From Facklamia languida CCUG 37842 (GTDB lineage: Bacteria > Bacillota > Bacilli > Lactobacillales > Aerococcaceae): 64,000 nucleotides of DNA. Position numbers and translations under genes: made by a program. Location of the stretch: NCBI RefSeq assembly GCF_000245795.1, contig NZ_JH601133.1, positions 246,093 to 310,092 on the forward strand. The letters run 5' to 3'. Shown one piece after another: positions 41,347 to 49,766 of the stretch (within the stretch, counting starts at the first letter, position 1; every line of letters begins with the position of its first letter). A model generated the notes under the pieces. That model was not told the origin of the DNA, ran no database searches, and was given only the letters and a program-made list of their open reading frames with translations.

Positions 41347-42066
41347 CTAATCCTGGTAGGGCCGCTGTTCTTCTGGCCCACCTGTAACCGCTAGATCTAA
41401 CAACTGATTCATCACCTTGCGTTGCATAAGAGTATCTCCTGGCTCGCCAAAGGTCAATCCAAGTGGGAATTCGATCGTCAGCATCCGAGGTGGACGCACT
41501 TTCTCAGCCAAGCGAGGTAAATGCATAATTGAAGCGGTCCGAATACCTTGATCTTCTACTTCACGTTGAATGAGTCCGACGGACTGGTGGCAAATATATC
41601 AGCCAGGAGACAGCAAAGCCAAGTCCACACCATCTTCCTTCAACTGACGGGCAATCGCAGGGGCCGTCTCATTCATTAAGAGATCGGTCCTAGTTATATA
41701 ACCCATTAAGCCAAAATGCCGTGGTCCCACTTCCCCAATAACGCCTTCTTGAGCCAGGTCTTTTAGTAAGGCTAAAGGAAAAACACAGTTCAAATCTTGG
41801 TCAGCTGGTTTGTGGTTATAGTGATCGTGGGTGATCATGATATCGGAGGGTTGACTGGCTCCTGGGATCATCCGATAAGTATGATCGCCTTTCACATTAA
41901 AAGGCGGATCGGTTTTTAGATGGGGACCAGAGGTGGTAATAAAGGCTACCTTACATTGCTCTAAAGGCTTCTCAAGTGTCACATATGCAGGAGCTTCATC
42001 AATGGTCATCACCATTCTCTCCGCTCCCTTGGCAATGATTTTCTCTTTAAAACTTCGCTTCTTCAT
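41347..42066 (-). CDS. PrdB-like selenoprotein (glycine/proline reductase family)
   Basis: From the ATG at 42066 the frame reaches a TGA at 41599-41601, then continues for 83 sensible codons to TAG at 41347, giving 239 residues with Sec156. The site is 'LLSPG-U-YICHQSVGLIQREVE', the GrdB/PrdB-type centre with a U-x-x-C pair. A hairpin starts 13 bases after the TGA, as in grdB. Length matches the PrdB subunit of D-proline reductase, but no PrdA-type pyruvoyl partner is present. It probably reduces a C-N or related bond, with an unknown substrate. Two glycosyltransferases follow the same operon logic upstream. Confidence 0.88.
41573..41585 (-). promoter_or_regulatory. Candidate bSECIS hairpin of the PrdB-like gene
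   Basis: AGTCC-GTC-GGACT on the minus strand, 13 bases after the TGA at 41599-41601. The distance, stem and loop sizes and first loop base equal those in grdB. Confidence 0.65.
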
Positions 42067-42084
42067 TTTGTCCTTCCTTTCTAA

Positions 42085-42768
42085 TTATTTTTTAGCATAG
42101 ATTGCTTGGATTTCTTCAATTGTTGCACCCCTTCTAAAAAGCCACTGGCAATACTGCATTCGCATGAGTGTCCGCATTGTCCCCTGGCGCTTGAACCGTC
42201 TGGAGGAGGTATAAATAGGCGTCTTTGCTAAGAGTATACCATGTCCGTGCTCTTTATTCCTGATTGACAGATCATAATCTTCCATGAGTGGTAAAGGCCG
42301 AAAGCCACCCAGACGGTGATAGTGTGCCTTGGTCATAAACATCCCCTGGTCTCCAAAAGCAATTTGGCGATGTTTGATCCGCCAATTAGATCCCATTGCA
42401 ATCATCCTAAGTAAGCAGCTATTCGGTTCAAATCGCAGAGGGAAGGCCCCAAAATCAGCCTCAGTTAGGACTTGCAAAATTTCACCGACTGGCGAAGTTT
42501 TAAAAAAGGAATCAGCATGCAAAAATAACAAGGCATCTCCTCTAGCCTTTTGAGCCCCATCATTTAGTTGATGGCCACGTCCCTTGAGACTTTTAACCAC
42601 TTGGTAGCCCTCTTCTTCTAGTAGATCCGCTGTCTGGTCCTGGCTACCTCCATCCACAAAAAGGACCTCAATCGCTTCATCTTGAAAATGATCAAGATGC
42701 CGGACTAAGCTTGAAACTTGGTCTGCTTCATTATAGACAGGAATAATCACACTTAGCTTAGTGGTCAT
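42085..42768 (-). CDS. Family 2 glycosyltransferase, arsenosugar/selenodomain-associated type 2
   Basis: A 227-residue GT-A enzyme: 'SVIIPVYNEADQV', 'VLFVDGGSQDQT', 'GRGHQLNDGAQKARGD', the metal-binding 'FLHADS', and 'GGFRPLPLMEDYDLSIR'. This pattern is that of TIGR04283, described in arsenosugar biosynthesis and originally as 'rSAM/selenodomain-associated transferase 2'. It overlaps the preceding gene by 11 bases and lies 18 bases before the PrdB-like selenoprotein. No radical SAM ArsS is in the window, so the product is uncertain. Confidence 0.8.
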   Translation of the reverse strand: MTTKLSVIIPVYNEADQVSSLVRHLDHFQDEAIEVLFVDGGSQDQTADLLEEEGYQVVKSLKGRGHQLNDGAQKARGDALLFLHADSFFKTSPVGEILQVLTEADFGAFPLRFEPNSCLLRMIAMGSNWRIKHRQIAFGDQGMFMTKAHYHRLGGFRPLPLMEDYDLSIRNKEHGHGILLAKTPIYTSSRRFKRQGTMRTLMRMQYCQWLFRRGATIEEIQAIYAKK

Positions 42769-44284
42769 CACTTAAGTCTCCTAAAGAATCAATATAAGCT
42801 TCAATCATCTCCAAGAACGGTAGACTGATAAAGCGTTCAATCACAGCGAAAGACCCCTGATCGGCTGCTTTAATCTTACTTGCTTGAAGGTACTGCACAT
42901 AAGCCATTGAACACCATGTAATCCCTCGCAGACAGGTAAAATGTAAATAAGTAATCAGCTTGTCCCAGTCAACTGGTAAGTGACTATGTTGGTTGTAGGC
43001 CTCGACAAAGGCTTCAACACGTGACTTGTCTAATAGGTCATTAGTCTTCCAGAGAGTCGTCGTTGGCGCTAAAAAGTGGGCAAGGTCTTGCTCCTTCTCC
43101 CCTATTAGCGGCTTCTCCCAATCAATAATATAGGAATCCTGGCCGGGATTAATCAAAAAATTATGGGAATTCAACTCTGTGTTGATGATACAGGCTTCTT
43201 GTAAGGGTTGGTCTCGATCATATTGATCCAAGTCCCGTAGCATCTTACTAATCTTTTCAGCAATCACTGGATCCTTTTGCGGCCAAATTAAATAATGACT
43301 AAACATTTCTTGAAATTCCTGGTACATGACCTGCAAGGGCTGGTCTGCTACGATTAAATGGGGGGCGTTGTCTGGATTGACATTATGAACCTTGGCTAGC
43401 AAATCTGCAGCAAGAGCTAAATCAGTCTGATAAGATAAAGGGCGTCCTGGCAAGTATTCCTCGATTAAATAGCCTTTACCCAGAAGAGGTGTATTCGCTT
43501 GGCATTCATAAACCTTCGGCACAACCCCACTCGATTCCAACCCCTTGAGCGCCTGGTACTCATAGACAATCTGGTCGTCTAGGTGCATTTGCGAGTCCAA
43601 AGCAATCCTTAATATTTTTTGATCTTGGTCAAAGATAAAATTCGCATTGTACTCTCCCTGGTTAAAAAAGTGGGCAGAGGAATCACCCGTTAAATATTTT
43701 GCGATATCATCCCTTGTATCAATATCATCAATGGGGCGTGTCAAACCATAGGACATCTCCACAGCAGCCGCTTTTTCTAGTGTTTCTTCCAAGACTTTTT
43801 CATGTGAGTAGGCCGTAAGATCAAAAACAGCCGGCTCATGATAACGACTCGCAATAATCCCATAGCCGCCATCTTCAGTAGGAGTTAAGACGAGGTCCTT
43901 TTCCTGGAGACATGTAAACACTTCATCTAACAAATCCCGATCGATACCGACTAAGTCACATCCCATCAGAGCAACTTCTTGATAACCTTTTGCAAAAACC
44001 TCTTTCATCGCTGCGGACATGCGACGGCCCAAATGAGGATGGTCTAACTGTCCTTTAATTCGATCACTAGAAATCTCAAGTAATTGCTGAATGTCTAACT
44101 TGCGCTCAGCGGGTGAAACATATAACCAAACATCCGCTTGGAAATTTTGGATGACTTGGTAATTTTCTTGTAGGAGGTATACTGCCAGATGGTGGATATC
44201 TTCAGGTGGAATAAACCCTTGTAGACGGGTCTTGTTATAACCAATGATGGGCAACTTCACAAAATAAATAATTGCGCGATTCAT
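42758..44284 (-). CDS. Fusion: DUF2064 nucleotidyl/glycosyl transferase plus APH-type kinase
   Basis: A 508-residue protein. Residues about 1-205 match TIGR04282/DUF2064 ('selenodomain-associated transferase 1'), a CofC-like fold: 'FVKLPIIGYNKTRLQ', 'LGRRMSAAM', 'GCDLVGID', 'PTEDGGYGII', 'RPIDDIDTRDDI'. Residues about 215-500 are an aminoglycoside/choline-kinase-like domain with 'YLIEEYLPGRPLS', a variant catalytic loop 'INTELNSHNFLIN' (Glu in place of the usual Asp) and 'YIIDWEKP'. A sugar transferase fused to a small-molecule kinase points to making or activating a phosphorylated sugar or alcohol. It overlaps both neighbours. Confidence 0.8.
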   Translation of the reverse strand: MNRAIIYFVKLPIIGYNKTRLQGFIPPEDIHHLAVYLLQENYQVIQNFQADVWLYVSPAERKLDIQQLLEISSDRIKGQLDHPHLGRRMSAAMKEVFAKGYQEVALMGCDLVGIDRDLLDEVFTCLQEKDLVLTPTEDGGYGIIASRYHEPAVFDLTAYSHEKVLEETLEKAAAVEMSYGLTRPIDDIDTRDDIAKYLTGDSSAHFFNQGEYNANFIFDQDQKILRIALDSQMHLDDQIVYEYQALKGLESSGVVPKVYECQANTPLLGKGYLIEEYLPGRPLSYQTDLALAADLLAKVHNVNPDNAPHLIVADQPLQVMYQEFQEMFSHYLIWPQKDPVIAEKISKMLRDLDQYDRDQPLQEACIINTELNSHNFLINPGQDSYIIDWEKPLIGEKEQDLAHFLAPTTTLWKTNDLLDKSRVEAFVEAYNQHSHLPVDWDKLITYLHFTCLRGITWCSMAYVQYLQASKIKAADQGSFAVIERFISLPFLEMIEAYIDSLGDLSDDH

Positions 44285-44736
44285 TTAGGCCTCCTCAATT
44301 TAACAGTTTTTTGGTTGGAATGAAAAATCCGAATCAAAATGCACCCGATTAAATTGACACATGCCATGGCTGGAATGAAAAGAACAAAATAAGGGAACAT
44401 CAAAAAGTTGGATCGGTTATTAAAGAAGGTTAGCAAGAGGATCTCTAATAAGGCAAGACTGGCTATAAGACTCCAATGTACCCGCCAAGAGAATCGATAA
44501 CAAACTTGAATAACCTGACGCGTGCGATAAATCGCCACAAGCGCAAGCAGGATAAGTAAACACGCAGCTAGGATCCAATATTTTTGTTGAATTGTCGCAA
44601 ATAATCCTTGATCGAGCAGTGAACGCCGGTAGACTAAATGCCGGTAGAGCCCCATGCGTTGGCTGGCATAATGATTAAGTGCAAAGCCCACCATAAGGAT
44701 TAGCCCTTCAATTGTCCAGTAAATTTTACTTGCCAT
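44281..44736 (-). CDS. Small membrane protein, unknown
   Basis: A 151-residue protein with about four transmembrane helices and a basic C-terminus. It is the first gene of the minus-strand run leading to the PrdB-like selenoprotein, and its end overlaps the fusion-gene start by four bases, so the two are tightly coupled. I recognise no motif. It may hold the glycosyltransferases at the membrane. Confidence 0.6.
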   Translation of the reverse strand: MASKIYWTIEGLILMVGFALNHYASQRMGLYRHLVYRRSLLDQGLFATIQQKYWILAACLLILLALVAIYRTRQVIQVCYRFSWRVHWSLIASLALLEILLLTFFNNRSNFLMFPYFVLFIPAMACVNLIGCILIRIFHSNQKTVKLRRPK

Positions 44737-44850
44737 CTTTTATACGCTCCCCATTCGAAAAGTAATCAATCAGTGTCAGCTTACCAAATCTTGCAACTTT
44801 TTTCTTATATAAAATAGTAATAAGTATAGGCATCTTATCATAAAACATTA

Positions 44851-44879
44851 TTGTTAGCTTCAATTTTTCTGACTATAAT
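44851..44879 (+). promoter_or_regulatory. Promoter of the secreted rhodanese gene
   Basis: TTGTTA at 44851-44856, a 17-base spacer and TATAAT at 44874-44879. Confidence 0.75.
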
Positions 44880-44910
44880 AGAGCCATAATACATTGAAGG
44901 AGTGTGTTTC

Positions 44911-45624
44911 ATGCGCAAAGCATTTTTGAACTTAACTAAAGGAGCAATGATTCTAGGAACCATTGCAACCCTATCTGTTTCATCGATTTATGCTCAAGAT
45001 ATCGAAGTCCTAACTGGTGATAAGCTAGAAAAAATGGAACAAGATAACAAACAAAAAGAAAAAGTCTTGGTCATTGATGTTCGTTCAGCAGAAGAATATC
45101 AGGCTGGACATGTTAAACACGCGATCAACATCCCACTTGACGAATTCGAAGCTTCACTTGACCGCTTAGAAGCTTACAAAGATTTCCCAATCATTACCAC
45201 TTGCAACTCCGGTAAGAAATCATCTGAAGCTGCCCAAATCTTACTCGATAATGGCTTCAAGGATGTTAAGAACTCAGAAGGTGTCAAAGAATTTGACTAT
45301 ACCCTTTATACCTTTGAATCAATCTTACCTGATGAACTCATTAAGATTGTGGAAGAAGGCAACGCGGTCATCTTCGATGCGCGTGAAGCGAAAGACTTCG
45401 AAAAGAGCGCACTTCCAGGAGCAATCAACGTTTCAGCGGATGAACCTGAAAAAGCGTTAGAACATGTTCCAGAAGATAAAGATGCTCTAATCGTTACTTA
45501 CTGCTATTCAGGTAACCGTTCTGCAGTGATCGCAGAGTTCTTAGAAAAAGAAGGCTACACGAACGTTAAGAACTCACTCGATGGAACAAAAGAAAACGAC
45601 CAATTACCACTTGAAGAAAAATAA
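44911..45624 (+). CDS. Secreted tandem-rhodanese protein
   Basis: A 237-residue protein. A signal peptide (MRKAFLN, core, 'IYA-QD') has no lipobox, and two single-domain rhodanese modules follow. Both have a six-residue catalytic loop with Cys: 'TTCNSGKKSSEA' and 'TYCYSGNRSAVI'. Both domains are therefore potentially active outside the membrane, which is unusual. AAGGAG precedes the ATG at 44911. It is transcribed opposite to its neighbours, with its own promoter and terminator. It may accept S or Se species near the YnjB-like importer. Confidence 0.82.
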   Translation: MRKAFLNLTKGAMILGTIATLSVSSIYAQDIEVLTGDKLEKMEQDNKQKEKVLVIDVRSAEEYQAGHVKHAINIPLDEFEASLDRLEAYKDFPIITTCNSGKKSSEAAQILLDNGFKDVKNSEGVKEFDYTLYTFESILPDELIKIVEEGNAVIFDAREAKDFEKSALPGAINVSADEPEKALEHVPEDKDALIVTYCYSGNRSAVIAEFLEKEGYTNVKNSLDGTKENDQLPLEEK

Positions 45625-45638
45625 TTCGCTTTAATTGG

Positions 45639-45671
45639 AATACCCCACCTGCTTAAAACAGGTGGGGTATT
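45639..45671. terminator. Bidirectional terminator
   Basis: A perfect 13-bp stem (AATACCCCACCTG with its complement) and a 7-base loop lie between the rhodanese gene and the converging ABC ATPase gene. Confidence 0.9.
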
Positions 45672-45673
45672 TG

Positions 45674-46708
45674 TTATTCCACAAAGCTTGCATCATCCGC
45701 TTGGAAAGACAGAATGACTCGATCCTCTAGCTTCAAACCTGGGTCAAGGGTTGTTAGGTTAACCGTCCAGACCACATTCTCAGCTAATAATCGCAGAGTC
45801 ACCTCACTATATTCTGGAAACTGGACCATAGCCTCAATCTGGGCCTCAACTTGAATACCAGAGATCGCTTCATCAGAAGAAGTGGCCAACCGGATCCTAT
45901 TAGGCCGAATCATCATTATTCTTGCTTGAGGATTTAAACAAGGGATAGATAATGACCCCGACCTAAAGTAGCCTTTCTCAACCTGTCCGGTCAAGTCGTT
46001 CATCTTACCAAAGAAATTAGCTAAATAGTGAGTTCGAGGGTGATTAATGATAAATTGAGGGTCTGCCACCTGCACTAAGTTCCCTTCCTGCAGGAAAGCG
46101 ATCCGATCCGCATAGGCAACCGCTTCTCGCTTATCATGTGTTACAAGGATAGTCATCATCCCTTTTTCTTGGTGTAATTGGTAGACCAATTGACCCATCT
46201 CTCGGCGTAAGGGTTCATCTAAACCTGAGAATGGTTCATCAAGCAGCAGGACCTTGGGGTCACTTGCCAAACTCCTAGCCATCGCAATGCGTTGCTGTTG
46301 ACCTCCTGATAATTGATTCACTCTGGCTTTTTGATAGCCTGGCAACTGCACATCCTCCAAGAGACTCGCAACGCGTTGGTCAATCTCTTTTTGTGGGAGT
46401 TTTTGTAATTTTAAGGCAAAGGCAATATTATCGTAGACATTATAATGGGGAAAAAGTCGCAGGTCTTGAAAAACGACCGAAACAGGCCGTTTATCAGGCT
46501 GCCATTCCTTAATATTGACCTGGTCAATTTGAATTGCGCCTTGAACTTGATCAATCAAGCCAGAAATTGACTTTAAGAGGGTGGTCTTACCTGAACCAGA
46601 AGGGCCTAACAAAGCCAAATATTCTCCATCTGCAACTTGTAAGTTCAAATTCTTTAAAATTGAGACACGATCCAGTGTCACAGCTAAGTCTGTAATTGTA
46701 AGTGTCAT
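45674..46708 (-). CDS. ABC importer ATPase, YnjD-like
   Basis: A 344-residue ATPase: Walker A 'GPSGSGKTTLLKS', 'FQDLRLFPHYNV', signature 'LSGGQQQRIAMARSL', Walker B 'LLLDEP', switch 'VTHD'. A C-terminal extension from about residue 235 with a TOBE-like beta domain makes it longer than E. coli YnjD. It is the last gene of the operon rhodanese - binding protein - two permeases - ATPase. Confidence 0.88.
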   Translation of the reverse strand: MTLTITDLAVTLDRVSILKNLNLQVADGEYLALLGPSGSGKTTLLKSISGLIDQVQGAIQIDQVNIKEWQPDKRPVSVVFQDLRLFPHYNVYDNIAFALKLQKLPQKEIDQRVASLLEDVQLPGYQKARVNQLSGGQQQRIAMARSLASDPKVLLLDEPFSGLDEPLRREMGQLVYQLHQEKGMMTILVTHDKREAVAYADRIAFLQEGNLVQVADPQFIINHPRTHYLANFFGKMNDLTGQVEKGYFRSGSLSIPCLNPQARIMMIRPNRIRLATSSDEAISGIQVEAQIEAMVQFPEYSEVTLRLLAENVVWTVNLTTLDPGLKLEDRVILSFQADDASFVE

Positions 46709-46717
46709 AGTGCCCTC

Positions 46718-47512
46718 CTAATAATACTTGACGGTTTGATAATGGCGTTGGTAAATCTTTATTGCCAGCTGAAAGACCGCCAGTACTACCAGTGTAATCA
46801 CCAGGAAAAGCAAACTATAATTACTTGCGATCGTCCGATCATTGGCTTGAAGATAAGGAAAAATTAAGATCGATAAGGTTTGCACCTGACCACCGCCGAT
46901 CATCAGAGTCAAGAAGTACTGACTAAACGATACAATATAGGCCATCGAAAAACTAGTAAACAAGACGGGAATTAGCTGCGGCAAAGAAACTTTCATGAAC
47001 GCTTGCCAACGATTCGCCCCCAATAACCAGGCCTGCTCTTCTAGCCGCACCCCAATCGCTTGATAAGCATCATGAATTAAATAAGCGCTGTAAGGTAAAG
47101 AATAGATCAAATGAACGAGAATAATGCCCGTCACACTATTGGATAGCCCCCATTGAATCATTTTTTGGTGAATGCCTGTCGCCAGCACGGTAACTGGAAT
47201 CAGAAAAGGCAAGCTTAGAGTCATGCGAATCAATCGTGTTAAGAAGCCCGAAGCATCTAACAAGGCCCTGGCTGAAGCTAGACTGAAAGCTGTCGCTAAG
47301 AAAGCTGTCACTAAAGAAACGAGGATGCTGGTAAAAATACTATGACCTAACCGCCCTCCTTGGCGCCAGATTTCTTGAAGACCCCTCAAGGAAAAGGATT
47401 CCGGCCATAAATCGGGCCAAGGCCAACGCGCTGTCACAGCCCACACTCCCATTAATAAAATAGGAGCAAAGATGATCAAGCCCATGATGCCATTCAACCA
47501 CTTAGCCTTCAT
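46718..47512 (-). CDS. ABC permease, second subunit (YnjC-like half)
   Basis: A 264-residue protein with six predicted helices and the coupling loop 'EEQAWLLGANRWQAFMKVSLP'. E. coli YnjC is a single fused permease; here the two halves are separate genes. It overlaps the first permease by 11 bases and starts just upstream of the ATPase. Confidence 0.85.
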   Translation of the reverse strand: MKAKWLNGIMGLIIFAPILLMGVWAVTARWPWPDLWPESFSLRGLQEIWRQGGRLGHSIFTSILVSLVTAFLATAFSLASARALLDASGFLTRLIRMTLSLPFLIPVTVLATGIHQKMIQWGLSNSVTGIILVHLIYSLPYSAYLIHDAYQAIGVRLEEQAWLLGANRWQAFMKVSLPQLIPVLFTSFSMAYIVSFSQYFLTLMIGGGQVQTLSILIFPYLQANDRTIASNYSLLFLVITLVVLAVFQLAIKIYQRHYQTVKYY

Positions 47513-48413
47513 AGTCGACCCCTCCTTTCCTGAAAGTCATGCGATAATGTTTGATCTGAGGCAAGGAAATCAGAATCCATATACATAAGATAGCCGCTAA
47601 GCCCACGAATAAAATTAGGCCATTCATAGCCATAGCATATGGACGTTGACCCAAATCAGGATGGGTATAGGCTTGATAAGTCATTACCGGTAGCGCACGC
47701 GGTACAGTGGGTCCTAAAAGCGCCGGCAGTTCATAAGCCCCAAAGGTAAACATGAAGATGATAAAAAAGGCTGCGAAAATGGTCTTCTTAGCTAAAGGCA
47801 AAATAATCTTCCAATAAGTCTGCCACCTGCTGGCTCCCAGAGTGCGGGCAGCCTGGCCAAGGCCATCACTGATTGATTGAATCATTGGGAAGCAATAAAA
47901 GACGACAAAAGGAACTTCCTTCCATAAAAAGCTGAGGATCACCCCAATGCCATTTGGTTGATAAAGAAGCGGTTCAAACCAATCACGGGCATTTTCGATC
48001 CCTAAGGCAAATAAAAGTCGGGCCAATAATCCCGTCCGACTCAGAAACTGCAAGACAAATAAACTGACCACGATATGCGGAACAATAATCGGAATACGAA
48101 TCATCATCTCGCTAAACTTTGAAGGTTTTATTTGATGCAGCCAAACGTAGCAAATCCCTAGACCTAAACCAATCGCAAACAAGGAAGAAGCAAGGGCGAT
48201 CTTCAAAGAAAAAACAATCGAGTCCTTTAATTGGGGATTATTCAAGGCCTGACGATAGAATTCTAAGGTAAAGTCATTAAAACCTAAAGAAGGAATGATG
48301 CCAAAAGATTGCACCATTCCAACCATTACTCCAATAATTAATAAAGAGATGATACAGGCTTGGGGCAAAAAAAGCATCCAAGCCCAACACCTTCTTCTAA
48401 AATGAAGCGACAT
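47502..48413 (-). CDS. ABC permease, first subunit (YnjC-like half)
   Basis: A 303-residue protein with six to seven predicted helices and the EAA-type loop 'GQAARTLGASRWQTYWKIILP'. Its ATG follows the TAG of the binding-protein gene with no gap, so translation is coupled. It pairs with the next permease to form the channel. Confidence 0.85.
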   Translation of the reverse strand: MSLHFRRRCWAWMLFLPQACIISLLIIGVMVGMVQSFGIIPSLGFNDFTLEFYRQALNNPQLKDSIVFSLKIALASSLFAIGLGLGICYVWLHQIKPSKFSEMMIRIPIIVPHIVVSLFVLQFLSRTGLLARLLFALGIENARDWFEPLLYQPNGIGVILSFLWKEVPFVVFYCFPMIQSISDGLGQAARTLGASRWQTYWKIILPLAKKTIFAAFFIIFMFTFGAYELPALLGPTVPRALPVMTYQAYTHPDLGQRPYAMAMNGLILFVGLAAILCIWILISLPQIKHYRMTFRKGGVDYEG

Positions 48414-49640
48414 CTATTTACCTGCCACTTCTTCTTGCCAGATCTCTTCAATAATTGGGACTAAAGCTGCTGGCATTTCAGGTAGACGGTGATCTAATAG
48501 GTCTGCTTGATCGATCGTTCCAGGTCCAGGATCTACTGCATTGAAAGCCTCTTTTTGTTCATCTGTTAATTTAGCATTGTCCACGACTGGAATTTCTCCG
48601 ATTTGTTCGTATTTCGACAATTGCATTTCAGGAGAAAGCATTTCATTGATTGCGACTAAAGCAGCTGCCTTGCGGCTTGACCGCTTACCAACCGCAATAA
48701 AGGAAGTGTTCCCTATTGTACCTTTATCAAGAACATAAGATTCTGCCGTTTCTGGATAAGCACCATCTGTAATGCTGTTAGCGATCTCGTAGGCACCGTA
48801 AGTTTGATAGAAAGCGACTTCCCCATCCATAAAGAGGTTGTTTAAGGCTGGACCATCCGCTGGATAAGATGTTCCTTTAGACCATAGATAAGGCGCTAAT
48901 TCATTTAGATAATCGATAGCAGGTTGGATAGCTTCCTTCACTACTTCCTTATCTGCTTCCGTGTCTTGAAAGACTTCATAATCAACAAATTCATAGATAA
49001 TATTGCGGACGAATGCAGAACCTGTAAAGTCTGGTAAAGCCGGATAGGTAAATTGACCAGGGTTAGCCTTGGCATATTCAAGAATTTCTTGAGCAGACTT
49101 TGGTGATTCTGGTGTCTTTGCACCATCCTTAATCATGACTAATTGAGCCTTAGAGTATGGTGCCTCATAGCCTTCAATGGGGTAACCAAAGTCATGGGTG
49201 TTTTCGGGATTTTCAGCATCGTAGTATTCTTGGAAATTAGGTAACTTATCTAAGAAGGGCCCATATAAGAAGTCGTTCTCTCTAGCGGTCTTAAAGTTTT
49301 CCCCATTGATCCAGATCATATCAATTTCGCTTTCTTCTGCACCAGCTTGTTCCTCATTTGATAACTGGGTCAGAATTTGGTCGATGTCCATTGGTACTCG
49401 GTTCAAGGTAATATTATACTTTTCCTTGAGGGCTGGACCATAAACCTCGTCTAACCATTTGTTCAAGGTTTCATCGCCACCCCAACCATAAAAATTAACC
49501 GTTGAACCATCTGCTGCCTCAACTAATTCTTCAAAGCTGAGTCCGTCAAGATCATCTGATTGAGCGTGAGCCGCCAAGGGGGATAAAATACTGAAGATAC
49601 TTAAAACAACCAACCATAAGGACAATAATTTTTTCTTCAT
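48414..49640 (-). CDS. ABC substrate-binding protein, YnjB-like
   Basis: A 408-residue exported protein: signal 'KKKLLSLWLVVLSIFSIL' ending 'AHA-QS', with no lipobox Cys. The mature domain has the YnjB pattern 'VNFYGWGGDETLNKWLDE', 'GPALKEKYNITLNRVPMD' and 'EIDMIWINGENFKTARE'. YnjB proteins have no proven ligand. In E. coli the gene lies with ynjC, ynjD and the rhodanese gene ynjE, as here, and near selD. The ligand may be a sulfur or selenium compound. Confidence 0.82.
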   Translation of the reverse strand: MKKKLLSLWLVVLSIFSILSPLAAHAQSDDLDGLSFEELVEAADGSTVNFYGWGGDETLNKWLDEVYGPALKEKYNITLNRVPMDIDQILTQLSNEEQAGAEESEIDMIWINGENFKTARENDFLYGPFLDKLPNFQEYYDAENPENTHDFGYPIEGYEAPYSKAQLVMIKDGAKTPESPKSAQEILEYAKANPGQFTYPALPDFTGSAFVRNIIYEFVDYEVFQDTEADKEVVKEAIQPAIDYLNELAPYLWSKGTSYPADGPALNNLFMDGEVAFYQTYGAYEIANSITDGAYPETAESYVLDKGTIGNTSFIAVGKRSSRKAAALVAINEMLSPEMQLSKYEQIGEIPVVDNAKLTDEQKEAFNAVDPGPGTIDQADLLDHRLPEMPAALVPIIEEIWQEEVAGK

Positions 49641-49766
49641 TCAACATTCCTCCTACATAAGATAGGAGCATACCTCAGACAAGATATGCTCTTTCTTGTA
49701 TTCTAACTGATTATAAAATTATTATGTAATACTTTTTCTCAATAAATCACAATCGTTTATTATTGA

